Origin: Candidatus Agathobaculum merdipullorum
Lineage (GTDB): Bacteria; Bacillota; Clostridia; Oscillospirales; Butyricicoccaceae
DNA: 64,000 nt
Reading direction: 5' to 3'
NCBI GenBank assembly: GCA_019115185.1
Contig: DXDZ01000008.1
Coordinates: 1 to 64,000, forward strand
Positions 16,997-26,072 of the stretch are shown here, piece by piece; position 1 is the stretch's first letter, and the number at the start of each line of letters is the position of its first letter. A model generated the notes under the pieces. That model did no database searches. It saw nothing but the letters and a program-made list of their open reading frames with translations, and had not been told where the DNA came from. The position numbers and the translations under genes were made by a program.

Positions 16997-17081
16997 GACA
17001 TTTCCGCTGTTTGCATCAAGAAAACACTGCCGGTCATATGCGCACCTCTTTCTCTCAGGCGGTCGGTGAAGATACACTATT

Positions 17082-17110
17082 ATTTTATCGAATACCGCTG
17101 TGCATTGCAA
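17082..17110 (-). promoter_or_regulatory. Candidate promoter of the purine operon
   Basis: On the minus strand TTGCAA (17105-17110) and TAAAAT (17082-17087) are 17 bp apart, placing the start of transcription near 17075. Confidence 0.6.
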
Positions 17111-17169
17111 GCATTTTACATGGTTTTTTCGTCTTTTGTGCAAATGCCCAAAGATATCCGTCCCGCGCG

Positions 17170-18348
17170 TCAGCTTTCGTGCAGAACGCCCCCCGCGTAC
17201 AGCACTTGCTCCATCTGATGCACGCGCTCGGTCCACGAGCATTGCGCACCATATTCCAGACGCTTGCGCACCTTTTCCGGGTCGTTTTCCGCCGCGGCAG
17301 CGTCACACAGCTGGAGAAATTCGTCCGCATTGTGCGCAATATAGACTACGTCCTTGAAGTCCTCCACCTGCAGCGGCTCGCGCGTCGAAACGACCGGCTT
17401 GCCGGTGGCAAGGTATTCATAGAACTTGAGCGGCGACACATCCTTGCTCAGCGCACCTGCGCGGAACACGTTCAGGCATACATCCACCTGCGCAAGGTAC
17501 GCAGGCAACTCGGGCTGCGGCACCAAACCGTGAAACACGATGTTCGGGTACTGCTGCAAATGCGTCAAATCCACGCCCGGCAGCGTACGGCCAATGAGGA
17601 AAATCGTCGCGTCCGGCCGCTCCTTTGCCAGCTTTTCGATCAGCGCATAGTCAATGCACTCCTGCAGCATGCCGACAAAGCCGAACACCGGGTGCTTGAG
17701 CTCTTTCATATCCGCCGGGCACGGCAGCGTGTCCTTTTCCTTCTGCACACGCGAAAAAATCTCATACGCTGCGCCGTTCGGAATCATTTTGGTCGTGGGA
17801 TTGATCTTTTCGAGCGTTTCCGCCAGACCGACTGCGGTGGCAAAAACCTGATCGGCGGGCTTTGCCAGATCACGCTCCATTTGATCGACCACTGCCGGGT
17901 TGATATGGCCCTTGTAGGCCGAATGGCGGTCTACACAGTCATACACGAGCGCACGATGCGGCACATGCTCGACAATATCGCACGAGGACGGTGAATAGCA
18001 CCACAGCACGGTCTCGTCCCCAAAGCCATGCTCGCGCATTTTTTTGCGCACAAAGGCCGCCTGCCGCTTCTGGTTGATTTTGTTGACCCAGCGGAACTTG
18101 TTGAAAAACGGCAGCACGGGCGGCAGCGCATACACCGTGATATTTTCGTGTCCCTCGACCTTTTCTCCCGGCTGCTTATACTTATTGATATAGGCAGACG
18201 CTTTTTTGTCTTTGAGCGGCGCAATCAACGACACCGGAGGGTCGAAATACAGCACCTCGCTGTTCCGCAGACGGCTCATTACGTTCTGCTTGCGCGTGGG
18301 CAGCGGGTGATAATTGGTGGTTGAAAGGCAAACGACATGATTTTTCAT
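17170..18348 (-). CDS. GT4-like glycosyltransferase
   Basis: A 392-residue cytoplasmic GT-B-fold enzyme expected to transfer a sugar from an activated donor to a surface polymer or lipid. It begins HVVCLSTTNYHPLPTRKQ, and has the donor-side motif KFYEYLATGKPVVST with preceding GFVGMLQECIDYALIEKL and FHGLVPQPELPAYLAQVDVC. It overlaps the upstream fusion gene by 4 bp (ATGA) and is probably translated with it. The sugar and acceptor cannot be told from sequence. No terminator is seen between its stop and the purE promoter. Confidence 0.82.
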   Translation of the reverse strand: MKNHVVCLSTTNYHPLPTRKQNVMSRLRNSEVLYFDPPVSLIAPLKDKKASAYINKYKQPGEKVEGHENITVYALPPVLPFFNKFRWVNKINQKRQAAFVRKKMREHGFGDETVLWCYSPSSCDIVEHVPHRALVYDCVDRHSAYKGHINPAVVDQMERDLAKPADQVFATAVGLAETLEKINPTTKMIPNGAAYEIFSRVQKEKDTLPCPADMKELKHPVFGFVGMLQECIDYALIEKLAKERPDATIFLIGRTLPGVDLTHLQQYPNIVFHGLVPQPELPAYLAQVDVCLNVFRAGALSKDVSPLKFYEYLATGKPVVSTREPLQVEDFKDVVYIAHNADEFLQLCDAAAAENDPEKVRKRLEYGAQCSWTERVHQMEQVLYAGGVLHES

Positions 18349-20594
18349 TCTTCTGCCTCCTCCTTTTTGTTTTGAATGCCGAGCAGAATGGCTGCGCCGT
18401 GCACATTTTCATGCTCACGCTCACGCAGCAGCTTGGCGTTGCGCCGCACTTCCTCATCCAGCGCACCGGACAGGCATTTGTCGATCATAGCGCACAGCTC
18501 GTCCGCGCGCACCTCGCGCAGCTGCAAACACGTGCTGCTGCCGATGTACTTGAGAAAGCTGTCCACTTTGATATCATAGCTCATGCCGACGACCGGCACG
18601 CCCTGTCCCGCCGAGAACATCAGCGAGTGCAGCCGGATACCGACCACGGTTTTCATACGCGCAAGGATACCGATGGTCACCTCAATCGGCTGGCGCGTGC
18701 GCACCGCATACCACGGACAGTGCAGCAGGGTGCCCACCCGCTCGGCGGGCGTCAAGTCGCTGGGAAACTCAATCGGTACAAATACCGGCGTCAAACCATG
18801 CTTTTCATAGGCATAATCCGCTGCTGCCGCGATGGCGGGCAGCGCAGCGTCCAGTCCCTTCCAGTTGCGCAAACCGAAGCCGATATAGCGTCCATTCGGA
18901 TCGATGCCGCTCTGCTCCATGGCCAGCGACACCACCTCATACGGCGCCGCATTCAGAATGATGGTCGGGTCGGCGGATACGCGGATATCCGGCCGGGTCA
19001 CGCCCATGCGTGCCAGTTCCTGCTTGGAATTTTCGTCGCGCAGCGTGATGCGGTCCACCGATCCGTCGATGGTTTTGGCCGCCATGGCGCGGTTGCCCGC
19101 ACGGTTGATCGGGCCAATGCCGCAGCCGTACATCATCACCTTGCAGCCACGCTTTTTCGCCGCGCGCAGCGTGTAGCAGTAATACCAGATCGAACGGGTC
19201 GAGGTTACGTCCTGCATCAGCGTACCGCCACCGTTAATATAAAGCGCCGCATGGCGGAACCGTCGCAGGATGGAAAAGATGTTAAACGTATACACCGCGC
19301 CTGTGCGGTAGGTCAGACGAGTCTCCTGCGGGCGGCGGGACATGACGCAAATCGTGCGTTCGGGGGCAAGTGCGCGCATCTCCTGCACGATCGCCTCCAG
19401 AATCGCGTCATCGCCCGCATTGCCGCGACCGTATGCGCCGCAGATAACAATGCTCTCGCGCTCATTTTTCGGGCGGTGGAAGCGAGCAAGCACATGGCGG
19501 TAGTTAGCCTCCTGCCGCTCACACATCTTATCCTTGGAAAAATCGCGCGATGCCTTTTCATACAGTGCCTGCGCAAAGGTTTGACGTAGTTCGGCGTCGT
19601 TTGCCAGCCGCACCATGTATTCGCTCAGCTTTTTATCATCCCCAACCGGGAAAATATAGCCATTTTCACCCGTATCAATCAGCTCGGGCATACCGCCGAC
19701 ATTCGAACAAATGGTCGCGCAACCTGCGCAAACGCCCTCGAGAATGGAATACGGAAAGGTTTCGGACACAGAGGACAGCAGGTTGATATCCATGGCACGG
19801 AAAAACGGCTCGACCGGCGACACCCAGCCGCAGAATGTCACGCGATCGGTGACACCCAGCTGTGCGCACAGCTTTTTGAGCATTTCTTCATCCTCGCCCT
19901 CGCCCGCAATGAACAGACGCAGCTGCGGTGCGTCATGCAAGGCTGCGGCAAAGGCGCGCACGGTGGTCGCGATGTCCTTGACCGCCGTCAGGCGCGCGGC
20001 GATGCCGCACAGCACATCTCCGTCCTCGATTTCCGCGCCATAGTGCTCTTTCAGGTACTGTGCGCGGTCAAACTCGCCCTCCGGACGGTGAAACTCCATG
20101 CCGTTATAGATTTTCACGATGCGTTCCGGGTCGAAGCCGCGCTCGATCAGGGTGCGCGCCATGCGGTCGGCCACCGGCTGATAAAAGTCCAGAAAGCGCA
20201 GCGCCACCGCATTTGCCGCGCCGAACGTATGCTGCTTGAGCGGGTTGCCGAGATAGTCCAGCTTATAATCCGAATGCACGGTTGTCAGCACCGGCACGTG
20301 GCGCGTGCGGCGCACCATCGCCCCCATCAGATTGGCGCGGCCGCCATGACAGTGGATGATATCCGGCCGGAACTGATCCACCAGATCGCGCATCGCCCGC
20401 GCCGCGCGGAACGGATTGTGCCGCTCGATCACGCGCACATCAATGCCGCGCTCGCGTGCCTCGTCCGCGAACGGGCCTGCGCGGAAGGAAATCAGCATCA
20501 CTTCATTGCGCCTGGCAAGCCCGGTGACGGTATTCATAATTTGGGTCTTGGCGCCGCCCACGTCGCCGCCGCCCATCACATGCATCACTCGCAA
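18345..20594 (-). CDS. GT4 glycosyltransferase fused to a CsaB-type polysaccharide pyruvyl transferase
   Basis: Two domains in one 749-residue chain. Residues about 1-375 are a GT4 glycosyltransferase (RVMHVMGGGDVGGAKTQIMN, VKIYNGMEF, then SETFPYSILEGVCAGCATIC). Residues about 390-735 are a pyruvyl transferase of the CsaB/WcaK family (ICGAYGRGNAGDDAILEAIV, LYINGGGTLMQDVTS, YGCGIGPINRAGNR, TVVGIRLHSLMFSAGQGVP). CsaB pyruvylates secondary cell-wall polymer, creating the ligand for SLH-domain proteins. TTG at 20594 is chosen as start because GGAGG is 8 bases upstream; ATG at 20585 is the alternative. A pyruvyl acceptor polymer would fit the SLH protein encoded at 30.7 kb. Confidence 0.87.
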   Translation of the reverse strand: MRVMHVMGGGDVGGAKTQIMNTVTGLARRNEVMLISFRAGPFADEARERGIDVRVIERHNPFRAARAMRDLVDQFRPDIIHCHGGRANLMGAMVRRTRHVPVLTTVHSDYKLDYLGNPLKQHTFGAANAVALRFLDFYQPVADRMARTLIERGFDPERIVKIYNGMEFHRPEGEFDRAQYLKEHYGAEIEDGDVLCGIAARLTAVKDIATTVRAFAAALHDAPQLRLFIAGEGEDEEMLKKLCAQLGVTDRVTFCGWVSPVEPFFRAMDINLLSSVSETFPYSILEGVCAGCATICSNVGGMPELIDTGENGYIFPVGDDKKLSEYMVRLANDAELRQTFAQALYEKASRDFSKDKMCERQEANYRHVLARFHRPKNERESIVICGAYGRGNAGDDAILEAIVQEMRALAPERTICVMSRRPQETRLTYRTGAVYTFNIFSILRRFRHAALYINGGGTLMQDVTSTRSIWYYCYTLRAAKKRGCKVMMYGCGIGPINRAGNRAMAAKTIDGSVDRITLRDENSKQELARMGVTRPDIRVSADPTIILNAAPYEVVSLAMEQSGIDPNGRYIGFGLRNWKGLDAALPAIAAAADYAYEKHGLTPVFVPIEFPSDLTPAERVGTLLHCPWYAVRTRQPIEVTIGILARMKTVVGIRLHSLMFSAGQGVPVVGMSYDIKVDSFLKYIGSSTCLQLREVRADELCAMIDKCLSGALDEEVRRNAKLLREREHENVHGAAILLGIQNKKEEAEE

Positions 20595-20634
20595 AACAGA
20601 TTCCTCCAAAGGACATTTTCTCACAGATACAGAC

Positions 20635-20663
20635 AGTATAGCACGAACAGCGCACAAATGCAA
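20635..20663 (-). promoter_or_regulatory. Promoter of the glycosyltransferase operon
   Basis: Minus strand TTGCAT (20658-20663) and TATACT (20635-20640), 17 bp apart, about 40 bases upstream of the TTG start. Confidence 0.65.
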
Positions 20664-20693
20664 AAACAAGTGCCGCTGTTTACAAACCGTTAT

Positions 20694-20722
20694 TTGTTTT
20701 TCCTCAAAAACCATGCTATACT
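20694..20722 (+). promoter_or_regulatory. Promoter of the flippase gene
   Basis: TTGTTT (20694-20699) and TATACT (20717-20722) with 17-bp spacing, divergent from the glycosyltransferase promoter. Confidence 0.65.
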
Positions 20723-20755
20723 ATAACTATCTGACCGAAAGCGAGGGTTTTTCCT

Positions 20756-22201
20756 TTGTCCTCAAAAAACACCATGACGCGCGATGCGATGCTGTTTTTG
20801 CCGGCCAAGGTCATCGAAGGCCTGCTGGTAATCGCGTGCTCGTCGCTGTATACGCATATTTTCACCGAATCCGCCGTCACGGCCTTCAACCTGACCAATA
20901 CGACCGTGCAGCTGATCTACCTGATTCTTGCCGGATGGATGGCCAACTCCGCCACCCGCTATGTCGGTGAAGAATTCCGCACCGATCAGGGCCGCGGGCT
21001 GTTCTCCACGGTTTCGACCATCTATCTGCTGCTTTGCGCCGTGGTTGCCGTTGGCTGCGTGGCAGGCGCTGTTCTTCTGCGCGACCCGGTCTATCTGGGC
21101 GGCGCGATCATGTTCTGCTCCTACACCGCCTTTCAGGTACTGAACGCGGCACTGATCCAGCTTGGCCGCATCCGGGCTTCGATCTTCTGGTCGCTGACCT
21201 CGGCGGTTCTCAAGCTCGCCGTTGCGTTTGTACTGTGCGGCGGCAAGGCAGATTACCCCCTGCCCTATCCCGCGATTTTTGCAAACACCATTGCAGACGG
21301 CGTTGCCGCAATCGGCGCGGCAATCGCGCTCAGCCTGCCGGTGGTGGTGCGGCTGCGCTTTTTCTCCAAGCCGCTTTTGCGCAGGTTTTTACAGTACGGT
21401 GTGCCGCTGATGGGCGTTTCCATCTCGGTGGCGCTGCTCAATCAAATCGACAAATATCTGGTCGTCGGTTTCTACGGCGATATTCTGTATGCCTATTACT
21501 CCCAGAACAACTCGATTGCCTCCGGTCTGTTCACGATGATCTCGGTCGGCATCATGCGCGGTGTGTACCCCGCTGTGCTGCGCGGCTGGCGTGAGGGTGG
21601 TCGGGATGCGGCCAAGCCTTTGCTTGATCAGGGTGTGCGGCTGTATCTTCTGATTGCAGTGCCCGCGGTTGCAGGACTGACCGCCGTTGCGCTGCCCATG
21701 TCACGCTTCCTGTTTGCCAAGGGATATGATGCAGGCGCACCGGTCATTGCATATACTGCGCTCGCCATGCTGTTCATGGGACTGACCGAGTACGCCAACA
21801 AAGCCTACGAGCTTGAACAGTCCACCGGTCAGGTGTTGCAAAACAGCGCAGCGGCGGCCATCATCAAAGTGATTTCCAGCGTCATTCTGCTGCGCGCTTT
21901 CGGCTTCACCGGCGGTGCCATGGGCTCGATCGTCGCCTTCGCGTCCTACTTTTTCATCACCTGCGTGCGAGTGCGTTGCCGTTTTCTGTTCCATGTACCG
22001 GCCAAAAGTCTGGCACGCATCATTGTTAGCGCCGTGCTGTGTGGCGCGGCGGCCTATGCCTGCACCCTGCTGCCGGTGAGCAACCTTGTACGCCTGATCT
22101 GCGCCGTCCCTGCGGGCGCGATCGTCTACGCTGTGTGTATCGTCGCCAGCGGCGAAGGGCGCGCGGAAATGCAGGCCGTCCTGCGCAGACTCAAACGCTA
22201 A
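20756..22201 (+). CDS. Polysaccharide (lipid-linked repeat unit) flippase, MATE/Wzx-like
   Basis: A 481-residue membrane protein with about 12-14 hydrophobic helices (for example LFSTVSTIYLLLCAVVAV, GVPLMGVSISVALLNQIDKYLV, YTALAMLFMGLTEYANKAYEL). The conserved region around NQIDKYLVVGFYG is typical of O-antigen/teichoic-type flippases. It would move a lipid-linked glycan across the membrane, and its divergent arrangement with two glycosyltransferase/pyruvyl transferase genes supports this. The start is taken as TTG at 20756 because GAGGG lies 8 bases upstream; ATG at 20774 is possible but has no ribosome-binding site. Confidence 0.83.
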   Translation: MSSKNTMTRDAMLFLPAKVIEGLLVIACSSLYTHIFTESAVTAFNLTNTTVQLIYLILAGWMANSATRYVGEEFRTDQGRGLFSTVSTIYLLLCAVVAVGCVAGAVLLRDPVYLGGAIMFCSYTAFQVLNAALIQLGRIRASIFWSLTSAVLKLAVAFVLCGGKADYPLPYPAIFANTIADGVAAIGAAIALSLPVVVRLRFFSKPLLRRFLQYGVPLMGVSISVALLNQIDKYLVVGFYGDILYAYYSQNNSIASGLFTMISVGIMRGVYPAVLRGWREGGRDAAKPLLDQGVRLYLLIAVPAVAGLTAVALPMSRFLFAKGYDAGAPVIAYTALAMLFMGLTEYANKAYELEQSTGQVLQNSAAAAIIKVISSVILLRAFGFTGGAMGSIVAFASYFFITCVRVRCRFLFHVPAKSLARIIVSAVLCGAAAYACTLLPVSNLVRLICAVPAGAIVYAVCIVASGEGRAEMQAVLRRLKR

Positions 22202-22246
22202 AACCATTTTATCCGTTGGTTTTTCACCTTTTTTCTCGCAAAAAAC

Positions 22247-22275
22247 TTGTCTATCCTGCAAATCAATGGTATAAT
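22247..22275 (+). promoter_or_regulatory. Promoter of the aspartyl-tRNA synthetase gene
   Basis: TTGTCT (22247-22252), 17 bp, consensus TATAAT (22270-22275), about 45 bases before the start codon. Confidence 0.7.
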
Positions 22276-22319
22276 ATGACCCTGTATGAAAATGCTGAAA
22301 TAGAGAGGCGTTAATAATT

Positions 22320-23645
22320 ATGGAAATGATTCACGAAGCGGGCCAGTACGTCGATACCGTAAAGCGCGTGTGCGATGCGGTTGGCAGCGAAGTCACCTTC
22401 CGCGGCACGGTGCACCGCGTGCGCGATATGTCGGACTTTGCGTTCGTCATCATGCGCGTTGAACGCGGCCTGATCCAGTGCACCTTCCAGGGGGACGAAA
22501 TCGGCAGCATCAAGCGTGCCGAAGTCAAGGACGCAATGGTACTCGAAGTCACCGGTACGGTGCGCGAAGAGCCGCGTGCCGAGCACGGCGTTGAGGTCGT
22601 GCTGAGCGCAATCAAGGTGCTCGCCCGTCCGTACGACCAGCTGCCGGTGCCGCTGGGCAAGAAGTATATGGGCCTGTCGCTCGACGTAGATCTGCCGCTG
22701 CGTCCGATCACGCTGCGTCACCCGATCAAGCAGGCGGTATTCCGCGTGCAGGGCGCGATCGCGGACGGCTTTGCGCAGTATATGCAGTCGCAGGGCTTCA
22801 CCCACATTCACACCCCTAAGATCGTCGTTGCGGGCGCAGAGGGCGGCGCAAACCTGTTCAAGCTGGATTACTTTGGCCAGCCGGCGTACCTCGCGCAGTC
22901 TCCGCAGTTCCACAAGCAGTATCTGGCCGGCGCGTTCGGCCGCGTTTTTGAGATCGGCAGCGTCTATCGCGCCGAGCGCCACAACACCTCGCGCCACCTG
23001 AACGAATATATTGGTCTGGACTTCGAGATGGCTTACATCGACTCGATGTACGACGTCATGGCGATGGAGACCGGTATGCTCAAGGCGGTCATGGCTTATG
23101 TCAAGGAGCACTGCCCGGAAGAGCTTGCACTCCTCAAGGCGGACATCCCGGAGATCACCGAGATTCCGACCATCCGTTTCCATGAGGCCAAGCAGATCAT
23201 GGAAGAAAAGTACGGCCACAAGTCCAAGAACCGTTACGACCTCAACCCGGATGAAGAAGTGCTGCTCTGCCAGTGGGCAAAGGAAGAGCACGGCAGCGAT
23301 TTCGTGTTCGTCACCCACTTCCCGTCCGCCAAGCGTCCGTTCTACGCAATGGACGATCCCGAAGATCCCAAGCTCGCTCTGTCGTTCGACCTGCTGTTCC
23401 GTGGTCTGGAGATTACGACTGGCGGCCAGCGCATCCACGACTATCAGGAGCAGATCGCAAAGCTGGAAGCGCGCAAGATGAACGTCGAGCTATTTGAGTC
23501 GTTCACCATGCTGCACAAGTACGGCATGCCCCCGCACGGCGGTCTGGGCATCGGTCTGGAGCGACTGACCATGCAGCTGCTGGGTCTGAACAACGTACGC
23601 GATGCGTCCATGTTCCCGCGCGACATGAACCGTCTCGAACCGTAA
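22320..23645 (+). CDS. aspS: Aspartate-tRNA ligase, archaeal-type (probably non-discriminating)
   Basis: Charges tRNA with aspartate. The 441-residue protein has an N-terminal OB-fold anticodon-binding domain (VTFRGTVHRVRDMSDFAFV) and a class II catalytic core (GGANLFKLDYFGQPAYLAQ, FEIGSVYRAERHNTSRHLNE, and motif 3 GGLGIGLERLTMQLLGL). It is about 440 residues and lacks the large insertion of the bacterial enzyme of about 590 residues, so it belongs to the archaeal/eukaryal type found in some Clostridia, often described as charging both tRNA-Asp and tRNA-Asn for use with GatCAB. Single-gene unit with its own promoter and terminator. Confidence 0.9.
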   Translation: MEMIHEAGQYVDTVKRVCDAVGSEVTFRGTVHRVRDMSDFAFVIMRVERGLIQCTFQGDEIGSIKRAEVKDAMVLEVTGTVREEPRAEHGVEVVLSAIKVLARPYDQLPVPLGKKYMGLSLDVDLPLRPITLRHPIKQAVFRVQGAIADGFAQYMQSQGFTHIHTPKIVVAGAEGGANLFKLDYFGQPAYLAQSPQFHKQYLAGAFGRVFEIGSVYRAERHNTSRHLNEYIGLDFEMAYIDSMYDVMAMETGMLKAVMAYVKEHCPEELALLKADIPEITEIPTIRFHEAKQIMEEKYGHKSKNRYDLNPDEEVLLCQWAKEEHGSDFVFVTHFPSAKRPFYAMDDPEDPKLALSFDLLFRGLEITTGGQRIHDYQEQIAKLEARKMNVELFESFTMLHKYGMPPHGGLGIGLERLTMQLLGLNNVRDASMFPRDMNRLEP

Positions 23646-23660
23646 GTCAACAAACGGCAA

Positions 23661-23698
23661 ACACCGTCGGAATCCACAATTCCGACGGTGTTTTTTTT
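23661..23698 (+). terminator. Terminator of aspS
   Basis: A perfect 13-bp stem (ACACCGTCGGAAT with its complement), 5-base loop and a run of T. Confidence 0.92.
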
Positions 23699-23845
23699 GT
23701 TCATTTGTTTTCTTTTATTTTCCAATTCTGCGTATTTCATAGGATTTTGGTAACAAAACGGAAAAATTTTCAGGTATGCTGTCACAAAATCCCTCTGCCG
23801 TCCGTTATAACGGGTGAACATGTTCCTATGAAAGGGGGCGCAGTC

Positions 23846-24382
23846 ATGGACGCCCGCCCACTCGACGAGCGCTTTGCCGAAGGCAGCGAGGCCGCGCTCG
23901 CGGATGCAATTGCGCTGTACGGCCAGCCGCTTCTGCGATATTGTCATCATATTCTATGCGACTATCACGAAGCGCAGGACGCCGTGCAGACCACCTTTAT
24001 CAAAGCCTATGACAATCATCACCGATTCCGTCCGGGCACCAGCTTGAGTGCATGGCTCTACCGCCTTGCCTATACGACCTGCGTGGACCTGCTGCGCCAC
24101 CGCAAGCGCCAGCTGGTCACGCCGCCGCCTGTGGCTGCCGACCCGGATTACATCGGTGAGGACTTGCGCCGCGCACTCGAGACCCTATCGCCCGAGCAGC
24201 GCGCACTGGTATACAGCCGGGTCATTGAACAACGCAGCTTTGACGCACTCGCCGTGATTTACGGCAAATCTGCCGCAACCTTGCGCAAGCGATATGAACG
24301 CGCACGCAAAAAGCTGGCACAGGCGCTGCAAGGGACTCCGGCAGAAAGGAGGAGCAGAGCATATGAAACTCACACCGGATGA
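23846..24382 (+). CDS. ECF-type RNA polymerase sigma factor (second in window)
   Basis: A 178-residue sigma factor with region 2 (YGQPLLRYCHHILCDYHEAQ, then AVQTTFIKAYDN, FRPGTSLSAWLYRLAYT) and region 4 (LSPEQRALVYSRVIEQRSFD and the helix-turn-helix AATLRKRYERARKKL). The start MDARPLDERF at 23846 follows AAAGGGGG. The gene overlaps its anti-sigma partner by 20 bases. It is only distantly similar to the sigma factor at 3473-4030, so the two systems probably recognise different promoters. Confidence 0.85.
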   Translation: MDARPLDERFAEGSEAALADAIALYGQPLLRYCHHILCDYHEAQDAVQTTFIKAYDNHHRFRPGTSLSAWLYRLAYTTCVDLLRHRKRQLVTPPPVAADPDYIGEDLRRALETLSPEQRALVYSRVIEQRSFDALAVIYGKSAATLRKRYERARKKLAQALQGTPAERRSRAYETHTG

Positions 24383-25772
24383 TCTGCGTATTCGGCAAGC
24401 GCTGGAACAGATCGAAACCCCGATGTATGATATTGCTGGCGCTGTACGCGAGCAACGCGCCCGCCGCAGCCGTCGTATGCCGCTGCGCAGCCCGCAGCGC
24501 ATTCTGGCCGCTGTGCTTGCCGCGGTCCTCCTGACAGCGACTGCCGCCGCAGCTGTGGTGCAGTTCTCCGGCGGTTGGAACGCACTGTTCGGAAAAAATG
24601 TGATGATACCGGATGGTCTCGCCACCCCTGTACGGCAAACGCAAACCATCGACGGTTGTACCATCACATTGGAAGACGCCATTGTCAGCGAAGACGATGT
24701 TGCGGTGCTCTATTCCTTCCGCTATGCGGACAACTCCATTGTCAACAGCGGTACACGCATGACCATTTTGGGCAATTCCAATCTGCTCATGGACGGTTCG
24801 GATGAATACTGTCTATCCTCCAGCGGAATGGGGTCGATGGACAGTCAGGACCCTTCGGTGGAATATTACTACGAGGCTTTTGCGCTGTCCGAAGATCCCG
24901 GCGACCGGCAGTTGACGTTGACCATTGATCCGGCATCCTATATGGAGCAGACCGACAGCCTGCCTGCCCCGATGGATCTTGCGACAATCTACCGTTCGCA
25001 TCCGGTCTCCTATTCAGAGGAAGCCGACGGCGCACAGCGGCTCACCGCCCTGCAACAGCAGGACTGTACAAGTGTGATTTTGCCGCAGTCCTATCAATCC
25101 CCCGAAATACAATTTGCAGGCGTCGCCTTTCAGGGCGACATTCTGTGCGTTTCGCTCTGTATGCCGGAATATGATTCCTATGACAGTGAAGCAGCGCAGA
25201 TCGACGCTTTGCGGGACATCCGCACCGGCCACCTGTACTATGGCTCGCTGCACAGCTACGGCGACACGAACTCCGCCACTGAGCTTTGCGAAACCCAGTT
25301 TGAAGGGCTGAGCGAAGAGGATCTGCCCTATCTGGAGCCGCAGATCTCTTATCGGCGCTGTACCCCGCTGACCGAAACGGGCTGGTCGTTTTCCTTCTGC
25401 GCACCGAGTGCGAAAACGCTGACACGCGAGTTGAACCTAACTATGGCCGATGGTATTCGACTCAATCAGCTCACCATCACGCCGCTCGGCATCGAGCTTA
25501 CCGGCACCATGGCGGTCGATCCTGCATCCGATAATCCGCTATACTTTGACGACCAGCAGACACCGGTTGTGACGCTTGTCCTGCAGGACGGCACCACCGT
25601 ACACACGGTATCGCATGGCAACTCGCTCAGTTCGGACAGCGCAGATCCGACCACTGCGCAGTTTGGCATCGAATACCAATATCAGACCGGTTCGGAAAGC
25701 CGCCGTTTTCTGCAAACTGAAACCATTACAGCCATCCGAATCAATCATGCCACCATTTCGATAGAAGAGTAG
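24363..25772 (+). CDS. Membrane-anchored anti-sigma-factor-like protein (DUF4179-like)
   Basis: A 469-residue protein with about 50 cytoplasmic residues (MKLTPDDLRIRQALEQIETP), a hydrophobic segment (ILAAVLAAVLLTATAAAAVV, about 50-69) and a large exported part beginning FSGGWNALFGKN, rich in Thr, Ser and Asp. The topology and 20-bp overlap with the sigma gene support an anti-sigma role. The external region reads TQTIDGCTITLEDAIVSEDD and VAVLYSFRYADNS, similar to DUF4179-type regulators in Clostridia. AAGGAGGAG precedes the ATG at 24363; the upstream in-frame ATG at 24294 lies inside the sigma gene. Confidence 0.68.
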   Translation: MKLTPDDLRIRQALEQIETPMYDIAGAVREQRARRSRRMPLRSPQRILAAVLAAVLLTATAAAAVVQFSGGWNALFGKNVMIPDGLATPVRQTQTIDGCTITLEDAIVSEDDVAVLYSFRYADNSIVNSGTRMTILGNSNLLMDGSDEYCLSSSGMGSMDSQDPSVEYYYEAFALSEDPGDRQLTLTIDPASYMEQTDSLPAPMDLATIYRSHPVSYSEEADGAQRLTALQQQDCTSVILPQSYQSPEIQFAGVAFQGDILCVSLCMPEYDSYDSEAAQIDALRDIRTGHLYYGSLHSYGDTNSATELCETQFEGLSEEDLPYLEPQISYRRCTPLTETGWSFSFCAPSAKTLTRELNLTMADGIRLNQLTITPLGIELTGTMAVDPASDNPLYFDDQQTPVVTLVLQDGTTVHTVSHGNSLSSDSADPTTAQFGIEYQYQTGSESRRFLQTETITAIRINHATISIEE

Positions 25773-25831
25773 AAAGCCCCGTGGGGGGTAAATGAGGCCG
25801 GGCGGTGTGGGGCCGTTCCGGCTCGGCATAT

Positions 25832-25864
25832 AACAGCCTGCTGATGCGCAGGCTGTTCTTTTTT
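25832..25864 (+). terminator. Terminator of the second sigma/anti-sigma operon
   Basis: A 10-bp perfect stem (AACAGCCTGC with GCAGGCTGTT), 6-base loop and T run. The rest of the 300-base gap up to 26072 is A/T-rich and holds only the -10 element of the next gene (TATAAT, 26021-26026); I see no gene in it. Confidence 0.85.
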
Positions 25865-26072
25865 GGTGATATCCTTGTTAAATTCGCACATTGCACAGTT
25901 TTACTGTTTACTTTTTGTGCATAAAATACAAGAATAATAAAGTGTGTTCCTTCTCCCGTTCCAAAATGATGAAAAAACATCGATAACGTAAAAAACACTT
26001 TTCTTTCTGTATTTTTATGCTATAATGTTAGCAGAAAAAGAATTCATTGCTTTTGAAATGGAGGTAATCATT

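Larger units (their letters stand above)
16894..17075 (-). promoter_or_regulatory. Candidate regulatory leader of the purine operon
   Basis: About 180 nt lie between the likely transcription start and the purE ATG. They contain a near-identical 14-nt direct repeat and the terminator hairpin. I looked for the purine, ZTP and PRPP riboswitch core motifs and did not find them. The region is therefore an unidentified leader RNA or an operator region. Confidence 0.5.

Noticed and set aside
17052-17059. CTCTCAGG on the plus strand, resembling part of the glycine riboswitch
   Set aside because: Only eight bases match, there is no second aptamer half and no downstream glycine gene on that strand.
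16894-17075. Purine, ZTP or TPP riboswitch in the purE leader
   Set aside because: A CCGCCTGAGAG stretch near 17050 looked suggestive of ZTP or TPP cores, but the other conserved segments are missing or in the wrong order.
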